Assembly: GCA_041908445.1 (NCBI GenBank)
Contig: JAYRFK010000006.1
Coordinates: 10,622-74,621, forward strand
Direction: 5' to 3'
From: JAEUJM01 sp041908445
GTDB taxonomy: Bacteria > Actinomycetota > Acidimicrobiia > Acidimicrobiales > DATDAH01
DNA length: 64,000 nt
Positions 16,451-24,139 of this stretch are shown piece after piece; position 1 is the first letter of the stretch; each line of letters begins with the position of its first letter. The position numbers and the translations under genes are program-made. The notes beneath the pieces are model-generated. The model did not search any database. It saw nothing but the letters and a program-made list of their open reading frames with translations, and was not told the DNA's origin.

Positions 16451-16819
16451 ATGACCACGACCTCGACCTGCCGCGCGCCCGGTCGCGCCGCCCGCCCGGC
16501 CCGTCGCCCGGGCGCCACGCCGGGACCCCCCGCCGTGACCGACACGACCGTCGCACCCCCGGCGATCGCCCTCGTCCGCTGGCCCCAGGACCAGCACGAG
16601 CGCCGCCGCCTGGCCGACGCTCGCGTCCCTCGCCTCCTGCTGGTGGACCCCGCCGCTCCACCGCCGCACCCGTGGGGGATCGACGAGGACTGGGTGCGCC
16701 TGCCCGCCGACCCGGAGGACGTCCGCCTCCGTGCCCGGATGCTGACCCGACGGACGGGGGTACCGCTCCCGCGCCCGGGGGCCTGGCCCCCGGATGGGGG
16801 TGAGGGGGTCATCAGATGA
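16451..16819 (+). CDS. Truncated half-receiver regulator, copy 3 (no DNA-binding domain)
   Basis: A 122-residue frame carrying only the N-terminal domain of the regulator family: IALVRWPQDQHERRRLADAR, VPRLLLVDPAAPPPHP, then DEDWVRLPADPEDVRLRARML. After residue 100, where copies 1 and 2 continue into the winged helix, it ends in a Pro/Gly-rich tail and a stop. I see no remnant of the winged helix in other frames before the amt2 promoter. It could be a decaying paralogue or a functional single-domain partner that forms heterodimers with copies 1 and 2. GGAG precedes the ATG. Confidence 0.6.
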   Translation: MTTTSTCRAPGRAARPARRPGATPGPPAVTDTTVAPPAIALVRWPQDQHERRRLADARVPRLLLVDPAAPPPHPWGIDEDWVRLPADPEDVRLRARMLTRRTGVPLPRPGAWPPDGGEGVIR

Positions 16820-16832
16820 CCGGGAGGACGCA

Positions 16833-16875
16833 TTCACGTTCACGAAACATTCGAGAAACAACGGCCCCTTACCTT
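16833..16875 (+). promoter_or_regulatory. 11-bp-phased operator plus -10 box of the amt2-glnK2 transcript
   Basis: Half-sites TTCAC (16833-16837), GAAAC (16844-16848) and GAAAC (16855-16859), each 6 bp apart, then exactly 10 bp to TACCTT (16870-16875). All three half-sites are identical to those at 12295 while the spacer bases differ, which is what a protein-bound site should look like. Confidence 0.78.
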
Positions 16876-16906
16876 GCCGACGTCCGACGAAACCGGAGGC
16901 AATGAC

Positions 16907-16951
16907 ATGGACCACCGACCGACCCGACGAACGACGAGAGGGGTGAGCTGA
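16907..16951 (+). CDS. 14-codon leader peptide overlapping the amt2 start
   Basis: A short frame encodes MDHRPTRRTTRGVS. GGAGG lies 7 bp before its ATG. Its TGA (16949-16951) overlaps the amt2 ATG by one base (TGATG), so amt2 translation is probably coupled. Four of 14 residues are Arg, three of them CGA and one AGA, codons that are uncommon in this DNA. The peptide shares no sequence with the amt1 leader, but position and overlap are the same. Confidence 0.5.
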   Translation: MDHRPTRRTTRGVS

Positions 16952-18204
16952 TGGACACCGGTGACGCCGCCTGGGTGCTGACCTCCGCTGCGCTCGTGTT
17001 GTTCATGACGCCGGGCTTGGCCCTCTTCTACGGCGGCATGGACCGAAGCCGCAACGTCCTGAACATGTTGATGATGAACTTCTGGTGCCTGCTGATCATC
17101 CCGTTGGTGTGGGTGATCGCGGGCTTCTCGCTGGCCTACAGCGGGGCCGGCTCGGTCATCGGCAACTTCGACTGGTTCTTCCTGCGCGATCTGACCATCA
17201 CCGACGAGGGTGGTGGCTCGACCCTGTTGGCGGTGATCTTCCTCGGGATGTTCGCCGTGATCACGCCGGCGCTGATCTCGGGCGCGGTGGCCGACCGGAT
17301 GAAGTTCTCGGCGTGGGCGATCTTCGTCCCCGTCTGGCTGCTCCTCGTGTACTGCCCGGTGTCGTTCTGGATCTACGGCGGCGTCTGGGGCGAGGGCCTG
17401 ACCGGCTGGCTCGGCTCCCGCGGGTCGCTCGACTTCGCCGGCGGCACGGTGATCCACGTGAACGCGGGGATCGCCGCCCTCGCGGGTGTGCTGGTGCTGG
17501 GCAAGCGCAAGGGCTGGCCGGGTGAGGGCCACCCGCCGCACTCGATGCCGCTGGTGATGCTCGGCACGGGCATCCTCTGGTTCGGCTGGTTCGGCTTCAA
17601 CGCCGGTTCGGCCTTCGCCGCCAACGGCGTCGCGATCCAGGCCTTCATGAACACGTTCCTCGCCGCGGCTGCCGCCGGCCTCGCCTGGGCGGTCGTCGAG
17701 CGCCTCCGCGACGGCCACTTCACGAACCTCGGCGTGGCCTCGGGCATCGTCGCCGGCCTCGTGGCCATCACCCCCGGCGCCGGCTTCGTGGCCGGGATGT
17801 CGCCGATCTGGATCGGCCTCATCGCCGGCGTGGTGTGCAGCTTCGCCGTGGGCGTGAAGTTCAAGGCCGGGTACGACGACGCCCTGGACGTGGTGGGCGT
17901 GCACTTCGTGGGCGGCCTCGTCGGCTCCCTGCTCATCGGCCTGTTCGCCGACCCCGAGTTCTTCGGGGGCGAGTTCAAGGAGGGCCTCTTCTACGGTGGC
18001 GGCCTCGAGCTGCTCGGCGAGCAGGCGCTGGCCAACGGCGTGGTGATCGTGTTCTCGTTCGTGGTCACGTTCCTCATCTTCAAGGTCCTGGACGCCACCA
18101 TCGGGATCCGGGTCTCGGAGAAGACCGAGCTCACGGGCCTCGACCTCGAGGAGCACTCGGAGACCGCCTACCACGGCGGCAGCCAGACCATGGAGCGTGT
18201 GTGA
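16951..18204 (+). CDS. amt: Ammonium transporter (Amt family), copy 2
   Basis: A 417-residue Amt channel without a cleavable signal (MDTGDAAWVLTSAALVLFMTPGLALFYGGM is the usual N-terminal first helix). Eleven helices. Pore twin histidines: His169 in VIHVNAGIAALAG and His318 in VVGVHFVGGLVG. The cytoplasmic tail SEKTELTGLDLEEHSETAY is the P-II contact region. It is more typical of AmtB than copy 1 and likely the main AmtB/GlnK partner: glnK2 follows 40 bp downstream on the same transcript. Translation is probably coupled to the leader frame upstream. Confidence 0.97.
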   Translation: MDTGDAAWVLTSAALVLFMTPGLALFYGGMDRSRNVLNMLMMNFWCLLIIPLVWVIAGFSLAYSGAGSVIGNFDWFFLRDLTITDEGGGSTLLAVIFLGMFAVITPALISGAVADRMKFSAWAIFVPVWLLLVYCPVSFWIYGGVWGEGLTGWLGSRGSLDFAGGTVIHVNAGIAALAGVLVLGKRKGWPGEGHPPHSMPLVMLGTGILWFGWFGFNAGSAFAANGVAIQAFMNTFLAAAAAGLAWAVVERLRDGHFTNLGVASGIVAGLVAITPGAGFVAGMSPIWIGLIAGVVCSFAVGVKFKAGYDDALDVVGVHFVGGLVGSLLIGLFADPEFFGGEFKEGLFYGGGLELLGEQALANGVVIVFSFVVTFLIFKVLDATIGIRVSEKTELTGLDLEEHSETAYHGGSQTMERV

Positions 18205-18244
18205 TGAGGCAGGCCACGACCGGCCTCGGAAAGGAAGGTGGCCG

Positions 18245-18583
18245 ATGAAGCTCGTCACCGCCATCATCAAGCCCTACAAGCTCGACGAGGTGAAGGAGGC
18301 CCTGAAGGCCGCCGGCGTCGTCGGCATCACCGTCTCGGAGGTCCGCGGCTTCGGCCGCCAGGGCGGCCACTCCGAGACCTACCGCGGCGCCGAGTACAAG
18401 ATCGACTTCGTCCCCAAGGTGAAGCTGGAGATCCTCATCGACGACGACGACTCCGTGAAGGTCGTCGACGCCGTGCTCGCCAGCGCCGCCACGGGCGAGA
18501 TCGGTGATGGCAAACTCTGGGTGTCGCCGGTCGACGAGGTCGTCCGCATCCGTACGGCCGAGCGCGGGACCGACGCCCTCTAG
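18245..18583 (+). CDS. glnK: P-II nitrogen regulatory protein, copy 2
   Basis: A 112-residue P-II protein. It has MKLVTAIIKPYKLDEVKEAL, a T-loop GFGRQGGHSETYRGAEYKIDFVPK with both Tyr46 and the modifiable Tyr51, and the B-loop TGEIGDGKLW. It starts at ATG 18245 with a strong GGAAAGGAAGG upstream. It regulates the adjoining Amt channel by reversible binding controlled by ATP/ADP and 2-oxoglutarate. No glnD-like uridylyl- or adenylyltransferase lies in the window, so the modifying enzyme is elsewhere or absent. A strong hairpin follows. Confidence 0.97.
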   Translation: MKLVTAIIKPYKLDEVKEALKAAGVVGITVSEVRGFGRQGGHSETYRGAEYKIDFVPKVKLEILIDDDDSVKVVDAVLASAATGEIGDGKLWVSPVDEVVRIRTAERGTDAL

Positions 18584-18615
18584 GCGCCGCTCGACCCCGA
18601 CACCTGGTGTCGTTC

Positions 18616-18650
18616 CGACGGGGGTGGGCGCACCGCGGCCACCCCCGTCG
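18616..18650 (+). terminator. Terminator after amt2-glnK2
   Basis: A 12-bp perfect stem CGACGGGGGTGG/CCACCCCCGTCG with an 11-nt loop lies 32 bp after the glnK2 stop. It isolates the nitrogen operon from the Mrp operon promoter that follows. Confidence 0.75.
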
Positions 18651-18685
18651 TCGTCCCGGATCGTCGACCGGGGCCGTGGGGAGCC

Positions 18686-18739
18686 GTCACATTCCGGACG
18701 CATTCCGGGAACCGAGCCGAAACCGTCGCTCCCTACGCT
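18686..18739 (+). promoter_or_regulatory. 11-bp-phased operator plus -10 box of the Mrp operon
   Basis: Four half-sites 11 bp apart: GTCAC (18686-18690), GACGC (18697-18701), GGAAC (18708-18712), GAAAC (18719-18723). The first two spacers are both ATTCCG. Exactly 10 bp after the last half-site is TACGCT (18734-18739). This four-unit layout is close to the full GlnR-type consensus and shares the fixed 10-bp distance with the amt and glnK sites. Confidence 0.65.
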
Positions 18740-18806
18740 CCGCCCCCGTACGACGGACCTCCCCCCGTTCGACGGACCTCCACCGCCCGATCTCTCGGAG
18801 CCTCCC

Positions 18807-21179
18807 CTGACCCTCCTGCTGCTCGTCCCCCTGGTGCTGGGCCTCGCCCTGCTCGCCGCGGGCCGTCCCCTCGGCCGGCGGTCGTTCCTCGTCGCCGCCG
18901 CGGCGCCGGCCCTCGGCCTCGCGTGGGCCGTCGTGCGCTACGGGTCGATCGTCGACGGCGAGGACCTGGGTGCCACCTGGCGATGGGTGCCGCAGCTCGG
19001 GCTCAGCATCGACCTGCGGGTCGACGGGTTCTCGCTCCTGATGATCCTGCTGGTCACGGGCATCGGCCTGCTCGTGCAGCTCTACGCCCACCGCTACTTC
19101 GGCCCGGACCGGCCGGGGTTGCACCGCCTGGCGGGCCTGCTCCTCCTCTTCAGCGCGGCCATGCTCGGCGTGGTCACGGCGGCCAACCTGCTCGTGCTCT
19201 ACGTGGCGTGGGAGCTCACCTCGGTGACGTCCTACCTGCTCATCGGCTGGACCGACCAGGACCCGAAGGCCCGCGCCTCGGCCCTGCAGGCCCTGCTGAC
19301 CACGGGCGCCGGCGGGCTGGCCATGCTCGGTGGCTTCGTGCTCATCGGGCAGGCGGCGGGCACCTACGACCTCGCCCGCCTGGCGGCCGACCCGCCGACG
19401 GGGACGGTCGTCGAGGTGGGCCTGGTCCTCGTGCTGATCGGCGCCTTCACCAAGTCGGCGCAGTTCCCCTTCTCGGCCTGGCTCCCCGGGGCCATGGTGG
19501 CGCCCACCCCGGTGAGCGCGTTCCTGCACTCGGCGACCATGGTGAAGGCGGGCGTCTACCTCATCGCTCGGCTCGCGCCGATCTTCGCCGCCCAGGGCGT
19601 GTGGCGCCCGCTCGTGCTCACGGTCGGGCTGCTCACCATGCTGACCGGCGGGTGGCGGGCGCTGCGCCAGTACGACCTCAAGCGCATCCTGGCCTACGGC
19701 ACCGTCAGCCAGCTGGGCCTGCTCGTCGTCCTGTTCGGTGCGGGTACCCCCGAGGCCACCGTTGCCGGGGTCACGTTGCTCCTCGCCCACGCCATGTTCA
19801 AGGCGGGGCTGTTCCTGGTCGTCGGGATCATCGACCACCAGGCCCACACCCGTGACATCCGGTCGCTCGGCGCGTACGGCCCGGGCTGGATGGCGCCGCG
19901 GGTGGTCGCGGTCCTCCTCGGCGCCTCGATGGCCGGGATCCCGCTGCTGTTCGGGTTCGTGGCCAAGGAGCTCGCCTACGAGTCCTGGTACCACGGCGAG
20001 CTCGCGGGCAGCGCGGTCGTGCTCACCGGGATCGTGGCCGGCTCCGTGCTCACCTTCGCCTACACGGCCCGCCTGCTCCTGGGCGCCTTCCGGCCCGGCG
20101 TGCCCACCGAGGGGGCGCTCGTGGACCCGCCCGAGCCGGTCGCCGCGCCGCCGGCGCCGGCGACCGCCTTCTGGCTGCCCGCCGGCGTGCTGGCCGGGCT
20201 GACCGTGCTCCTCGGCCTCGTCCCGAACCTGGCCTCGAACCTGGTGTCCGCGGCGGCGGACAGCCTCGTGCCCGAGGTCGGCCACGTGCACCTCGCCGTC
20301 TGGCACGGGTTCAACCCCGTGCTCGCACTCTCGGCCCTCACGGTCCTGCTGGGCTGCGGCGTCGTGGTGGCCGGACCGGTGGTGGCGCGGGTGCAGCGGC
20401 GCCTGCCCCACCTGGTCGACGGCGACCTCGTGTACCTGGGCACCATCCGGGGCCTCAACCGTCTGGCCGACCGCACCACCGGCGTCTCCCAGTCGGGGTC
20501 GCTGCCGGTGTACGCCGCCGTGATCCTGGCCACCGCCGCGATCGTGCCGGGCTGGGCCCTGCTCACCGGTGCCGCCCCCGACCTCCCGCCGCTCACCTCG
20601 GGCCCCGGCGACTGGGCGGTGGCCGGCCTGCTCGTCGCCGGCGGCGTCGCGGCGGCGGTCGTGCGCGAGCGGATGGCGGCGGTGCTGTGCCTGGGCGCCG
20701 TCGGGTACGGGATGGCGCTCGTGTTCGTGCTCCAGGGGGCGCCGGACCTGGCGCTGACCCAGGTGTGCGTCGACACCATCGGCGCCGTGGTGTTCGTCCT
20801 CGTGCTCCGGCACCTGCCCCGGCGCTTCGGCGAGCGGGCCACCCCGTTCGGGCGCAGCCTCCGCCTCGTCGTCTCCGGCCTGGTGGGTCTGTTCGTGCTC
20901 GGCTTCCTGCTCGTCGCGGGCGACGCCCGGGTCGCACCGAGCATCTCGAGCGAGTTCATCGAGCGCTCGCTCGGCGAAGGCGGCGGCCGCAACGTGGTGA
21001 ACGTCGTGCTGGTCGACATCCGCGGCTTCGACACCATGGGTGAGATCACGGTGCTCGCCGTGGCGGCCATGGGCGTCTACGCCCTCGCCCGCCTGTCGCG
21101 CCGGGAGCGCCACGAGGACCACTCGTTCTCACCGGGTCGGCGTGCGCCGGCCGGCGAGCGGACGGCGGGTGGCTCGTGA
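18807..21179 (+). CDS. mrpA: Mrp Na+/H+ antiporter subunit A (probable CTG start)
   Basis: About 790 residues, the large MrpA subunit: some 20 membrane helices with NuoL-like Proton_antipo domains (AWELTSVTSYLLIGWTDQ with the conserved Glu; FTKSAQFPFSAWLPGAM with Lys; LAHAMFKAGLFLVVGIIDH), followed by the MrpA-specific tail (GAPDLALTQVCVDTIGAVVF; VNVVLVDIRGFDTMGEITVLA). No ATG, GTG or TTG occurs in frame between the promoter (TACGCT 18734) and the first helix. A CTG at 18807 has GGAG 6 bp upstream and begins the helix cleanly; the next choice, GTG 18834, has no Shine-Dalgarno and cuts the helix. The stop overlaps mrpB by 4 bp. Confidence 0.9.
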   Translation: MTLLLLVPLVLGLALLAAGRPLGRRSFLVAAAAPALGLAWAVVRYGSIVDGEDLGATWRWVPQLGLSIDLRVDGFSLLMILLVTGIGLLVQLYAHRYFGPDRPGLHRLAGLLLLFSAAMLGVVTAANLLVLYVAWELTSVTSYLLIGWTDQDPKARASALQALLTTGAGGLAMLGGFVLIGQAAGTYDLARLAADPPTGTVVEVGLVLVLIGAFTKSAQFPFSAWLPGAMVAPTPVSAFLHSATMVKAGVYLIARLAPIFAAQGVWRPLVLTVGLLTMLTGGWRALRQYDLKRILAYGTVSQLGLLVVLFGAGTPEATVAGVTLLLAHAMFKAGLFLVVGIIDHQAHTRDIRSLGAYGPGWMAPRVVAVLLGASMAGIPLLFGFVAKELAYESWYHGELAGSAVVLTGIVAGSVLTFAYTARLLLGAFRPGVPTEGALVDPPEPVAAPPAPATAFWLPAGVLAGLTVLLGLVPNLASNLVSAAADSLVPEVGHVHLAVWHGFNPVLALSALTVLLGCGVVVAGPVVARVQRRLPHLVDGDLVYLGTIRGLNRLADRTTGVSQSGSLPVYAAVILATAAIVPGWALLTGAAPDLPPLTSGPGDWAVAGLLVAGGVAAAVVRERMAAVLCLGAVGYGMALVFVLQGAPDLALTQVCVDTIGAVVFVLVLRHLPRRFGERATPFGRSLRLVVSGLVGLFVLGFLLVAGDARVAPSISSEFIERSLGEGGGRNVVNVVLVDIRGFDTMGEITVLAVAAMGVYALARLSRRERHEDHSFSPGRRAPAGERTAGGS

Positions 21180-21640
21180 GGCGGTCGCTGATCCTCGACG
21201 TGATCGTGCGCCTGGTCTTCCACTCGGCCCTCCTGCTCGGGCTGTTCCTGCTCTTCACGGGTCACAACCGCCCGGGGGGCGGCTTCGTGGGCGGCCTGGT
21301 GGCCGGCGCCGCGGTCTCGCTGCGCTACGTCGCCGGCGGGATCGACGAGGTCCGCGACACCCTGCCCGTGCGCCCGTGGACGCTCCTCGGCGCGGGCCTC
21401 GTCATCGCCACCAGCACCGGCCTCACGCCCCTGCTGTTCGGGCGACAGCTCATGGAGCACGCCAAGCTCGACCTGCACGTCGGCCCGCTCGGCGAGGCCC
21501 ACGTGAACACCGCCCTCTTCTTCGACATCGGCGTCGCGTGCGTGGTGGTGGGCATGGTGCTCATGCTGCTGGTGGCCTTCGGCGAGCGACTGCCGTTGTT
21601 CGGCGCACCGTGGCTGCTGCGGGACCAGGAGGAACGATGA
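21176..21640 (+). CDS. mrpB: Mrp antiporter subunit B
   Basis: A 154-residue MnhB-family protein with about four helices. The signature FTGHNRPGGGFVGGLVAGAA (about residues 28-47) is conserved in MrpB. GTG start overlaps the mrpA stop (GTGA). It is part of the seven-subunit membrane complex that expels Na+ (or K+) in exchange for protons and helps keep cytoplasmic pH and sodium low. Confidence 0.94.
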   Translation: MRRSLILDVIVRLVFHSALLLGLFLLFTGHNRPGGGFVGGLVAGAAVSLRYVAGGIDEVRDTLPVRPWTLLGAGLVIATSTGLTPLLFGRQLMEHAKLDLHVGPLGEAHVNTALFFDIGVACVVVGMVLMLLVAFGERLPLFGAPWLLRDQEER

Positions 21641-22083
21641 GCCTCGTCCTCGCCGTGAGCACGGCCGCCCTCTTCTCGCTGGGCACGTGGCTGCTGCTCC
21701 AGCGGAGCCTGACCCGCATCATCATCGGCCTTGGCCTGCTCGGGCACGGGGCGAACCTCCTGCTGCTCCTCTCGGGCCAGGAGCGGGGGGTCGCGCCCTT
21801 CATCGGCGGCATCGGACGGTCGCGGCCCGCGGACCCGATGCCCCAGGCCCTGGCCCTCACGGCCATCGTGATCTCGTTCGGCGTGTCGGCGTTCCTCCTC
21901 GCCCTCGCCTACCGCAGCTGGCAGCTCACCGGCGACGACCTGGTCGAGGACGACGTCGAGGATCGCCGCATCGCCCGGGAGGGCGAGGACGCGGTCGACG
22001 AGGAGGTCGTCGACCAGGAGGCCCTGTCCGCGGCCACGGTGAGCGCCGACGCCGGCGGCGCGGCCGAAGGGGAGGAGAGGTGA
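21637..22083 (+). CDS. mrpC: Mrp antiporter subunit C
   Basis: A 148-residue NuoK-like subunit. It has three helices, with LTRIIIGLGLLGHGANLLLLLSG and DPMPQALALTAIVISFGVSAFLLALAYR as family signatures. The last 40 residues are an acidic cytoplasmic tail (DDLVEDDVEDRR ...), longer than in most MrpC proteins. The ATG overlaps the mrpB stop by 4 bp; its own TGA overlaps the ATG of mrpD (TGATG). Confidence 0.94.
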   Translation: MSLVLAVSTAALFSLGTWLLLQRSLTRIIIGLGLLGHGANLLLLLSGQERGVAPFIGGIGRSRPADPMPQALALTAIVISFGVSAFLLALAYRSWQLTGDDLVEDDVEDRRIAREGEDAVDEEVVDQEALSAATVSADAGGAAEGEER

Positions 22084-23573
22084 TGCGGGTCCTCCTCCCG
22101 CTACCGGTCGTCCTGCCGCTGTTCGGCGCGGGCCTCTCCATGGCGGTCGCCCGCCACCGGGCGGCGCAGCGCATCATCGGCCTGGTGGTGCTGTGCACCA
22201 CCACGGCCGTGTCGGTCGCGATCCTCGTGCACGTCGACCACCACGGCCCGGCCGCCGCCTTCATGGGTGGCTGGGAGGCGCCGGTCGGGATCGCCCTCGT
22301 GGCCGACCGCTTCTCGGCGCTCATGATGGTCGTGGCCTCACCGGTGCTCGTGGCCGTGCTCGTGTTCTCGATCGGCCAGCCCGGCACCGAGCGAGAGCAA
22401 CCCGGCTTCCACCCCGTCTACCTGGTGCTGGCCGCCGGCGTGGGCCTGTCGTTCCTCACCGGCGACCTGTTCAACATGTTCGTCGCCTTCGAGATGATGC
22501 TGACGGCGAGCTACGTGCTCATCACCATCGGTGGTCGCGCCGACCAGGTGCGCTCGGGCATGACCTACGTCGTGATCAACCTCGTGGCGTCGGCCCTGTT
22601 CGTCGCCCTGCTCGGCCTGCTGTACGCGGCCCTCGGCACGGTCAACATGGCGCAGCTCGCCGAGCGCATGGGCGACCTGCCCCCCAACCTGCGGCTTGCC
22701 TTCGCGCTGATGCTCTTCGTGGTGTTCGGGATCAAGGCGGCGGTCTTCCCGCTGTTCTTCTGGCTGCCCGACAGCTACCCGACCGCCCCCACGGCGGTGA
22801 CCGCGGTGTTCGCGGGCCTGCTCACCAAGGTGGGCGTGTACTGCATCATCCGCACCGAGACGCTGATCGTGGCGCCCGCCGACCGCCCGGCGGGCTTCCT
22901 GCTCGTGATCGCCGCGCTGACGATGGTCGTCGGCGTGCTGGGGGCGATCGCCCAGGACGACATCAAGCGGATCCTGTCGTTCCACATCGTGAGCCAGATC
23001 GGCTACATGATCCTCGGCCTCGCGCTCTTCACCGTCGCCGGGATCGCGGCGGCCATCTTGTTCGTGGTCAACCAGATCGTCCTCAAGAGCACGCTGCTGC
23101 TGACCGCCGGCATGGTCGACCACTCCGCCGGCTCGGCGCAGCTCTCCCACATCGGCGGGCTCGCCCGCCGCTTCCCGCTCCTCGGCTGGCTCTTCCTCCT
23201 GCCCGCCCTGAGCCTCGCGGGCATCCCTCCGTTCTCGGGGTTCGTGGCCAAGCTCGCGGTCGTGCAGGCGGGCTTCGACGAGCAGGCGTGGGCGGTCGTG
23301 GGCGCCAGCCTCGCGGTCAGCGCGCTCACCCTCTACTCCATGACCAAGATCTGGGGCGGCGCCTTCTGGGGCACGCCCGAGCTCGTGCTCGAGCCGGGTG
23401 ATGCGGTCACGGCCCGCTTCGGCGGCACCGCCCCGATGCTGGTGGCGACGGGCGCACTGGTGGCCGGCTCGCTCGCCCTCGCCCTGTTCGCCGGCCCCGT
23501 GTACGACGTCTGCCAGCGAGCCGCGGCGGACCTGCTCCAGCCGGCGGCCTACCGGGCGGCGGTGCTCGGATGA
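22083..23573 (+). CDS. mrpD: Mrp antiporter subunit D
   Basis: A 496-residue NuoN/NuoM-like antiporter subunit with about 14 helices. Conserved charged motifs include LFNMFVAFEMMLTASYVLI (Glu), GIKAAVFPLFFWLPDSYPTAP (Lys, the lateral-helix entry) and QDDIKRILSFHIVSQIGYM. Together with MrpA it forms the proton path of the complex. Start at ATG 22083 in the TGATG overlap; stop overlaps mrpE. Confidence 0.95.
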   Translation: MRVLLPLPVVLPLFGAGLSMAVARHRAAQRIIGLVVLCTTTAVSVAILVHVDHHGPAAAFMGGWEAPVGIALVADRFSALMMVVASPVLVAVLVFSIGQPGTEREQPGFHPVYLVLAAGVGLSFLTGDLFNMFVAFEMMLTASYVLITIGGRADQVRSGMTYVVINLVASALFVALLGLLYAALGTVNMAQLAERMGDLPPNLRLAFALMLFVVFGIKAAVFPLFFWLPDSYPTAPTAVTAVFAGLLTKVGVYCIIRTETLIVAPADRPAGFLLVIAALTMVVGVLGAIAQDDIKRILSFHIVSQIGYMILGLALFTVAGIAAAILFVVNQIVLKSTLLLTAGMVDHSAGSAQLSHIGGLARRFPLLGWLFLLPALSLAGIPPFSGFVAKLAVVQAGFDEQAWAVVGASLAVSALTLYSMTKIWGGAFWGTPELVLEPGDAVTARFGGTAPMLVATGALVAGSLALALFAGPVYDVCQRAAADLLQPAAYRAAVLG

Positions 23574-24139
23574 GCCGTCGACGGGGCAACGCCGGCCGCG
23601 CCGTCATCGTCGTGTGGCTGACGGTCATGTGGGTGCTGCTCTGGGGCGACCTCACGGTCGCCAATGTCGTGACGGGCGTCGTGGCCGCGACCGGCCTCGT
23701 CCTCGTCTTCCCGCCGGGCGACTCGAAGGACGACCCGATCGTGGTCCGGCCGTGGCCGGCGCTGTCGTTCGTCGTGTGGTTCCTGGGCCAGCTCGTGATC
23801 ACGAACCTGGCCGTCGCCAAGGAGGTCCTCCTGCCCCGGTCGAGGTCGCAGATCCGGCCGGCGGTCGTGGCGGTGCGCCTCCGCACGAGCTCGGGGCGCC
23901 TCGCCACCATCGTGGCGAACGCGATCACCCTGACCCCCGGCACGCTCACCATCGACGCCCGGGGCCGCCCGGCACTGCTCTACGTGCACGTGCTGTCGTT
24001 CGCCGACGTCGAGTCGGCGGTCGCCGACGTGGAGGACCTGGAGCGCCGGGTCGTCCGGGCCTTCGGGACCGCCGACGAGGTCGCCCGGATCTGCACGCCG
24101 CCGGCGGCGGCGTCGAGCAACGCCGAGGAGGCGTCGTGA
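23570..24139 (+). CDS. mrpE: Mrp antiporter subunit E
   Basis: A 189-residue MnhE-family protein. It has two to three N-terminal helices (VIVVWLTVMWVLLWGDLTVANVV), a central FVVWFLGQLVITNLAVAKEVL segment and the typical soluble domain ending TIVANAITLTPGTLTIDARG, then a helix-rich C-terminus. ATG overlaps mrpD by 4 bp and its TGA overlaps the GTG of mrpF. Confidence 0.94.
   Translation: MSRRRGNAGRAVIVVWLTVMWVLLWGDLTVANVVTGVVAATGLVLVFPPGDSKDDPIVVRPWPALSFVVWFLGQLVITNLAVAKEVLLPRSRSQIRPAVVAVRLRTSSGRLATIVANAITLTPGTLTIDARGRPALLYVHVLSFADVESAVADVEDLERRVVRAFGTADEVARICTPPAAASSNAEEAS

Noticed and set aside
18687..21122. An 811-codon open frame antisense to mrpA
   Set aside because: Shadow frame rich in Arg, Gly, His and Glu with no domain; mrpA has conserved antiporter motifs.
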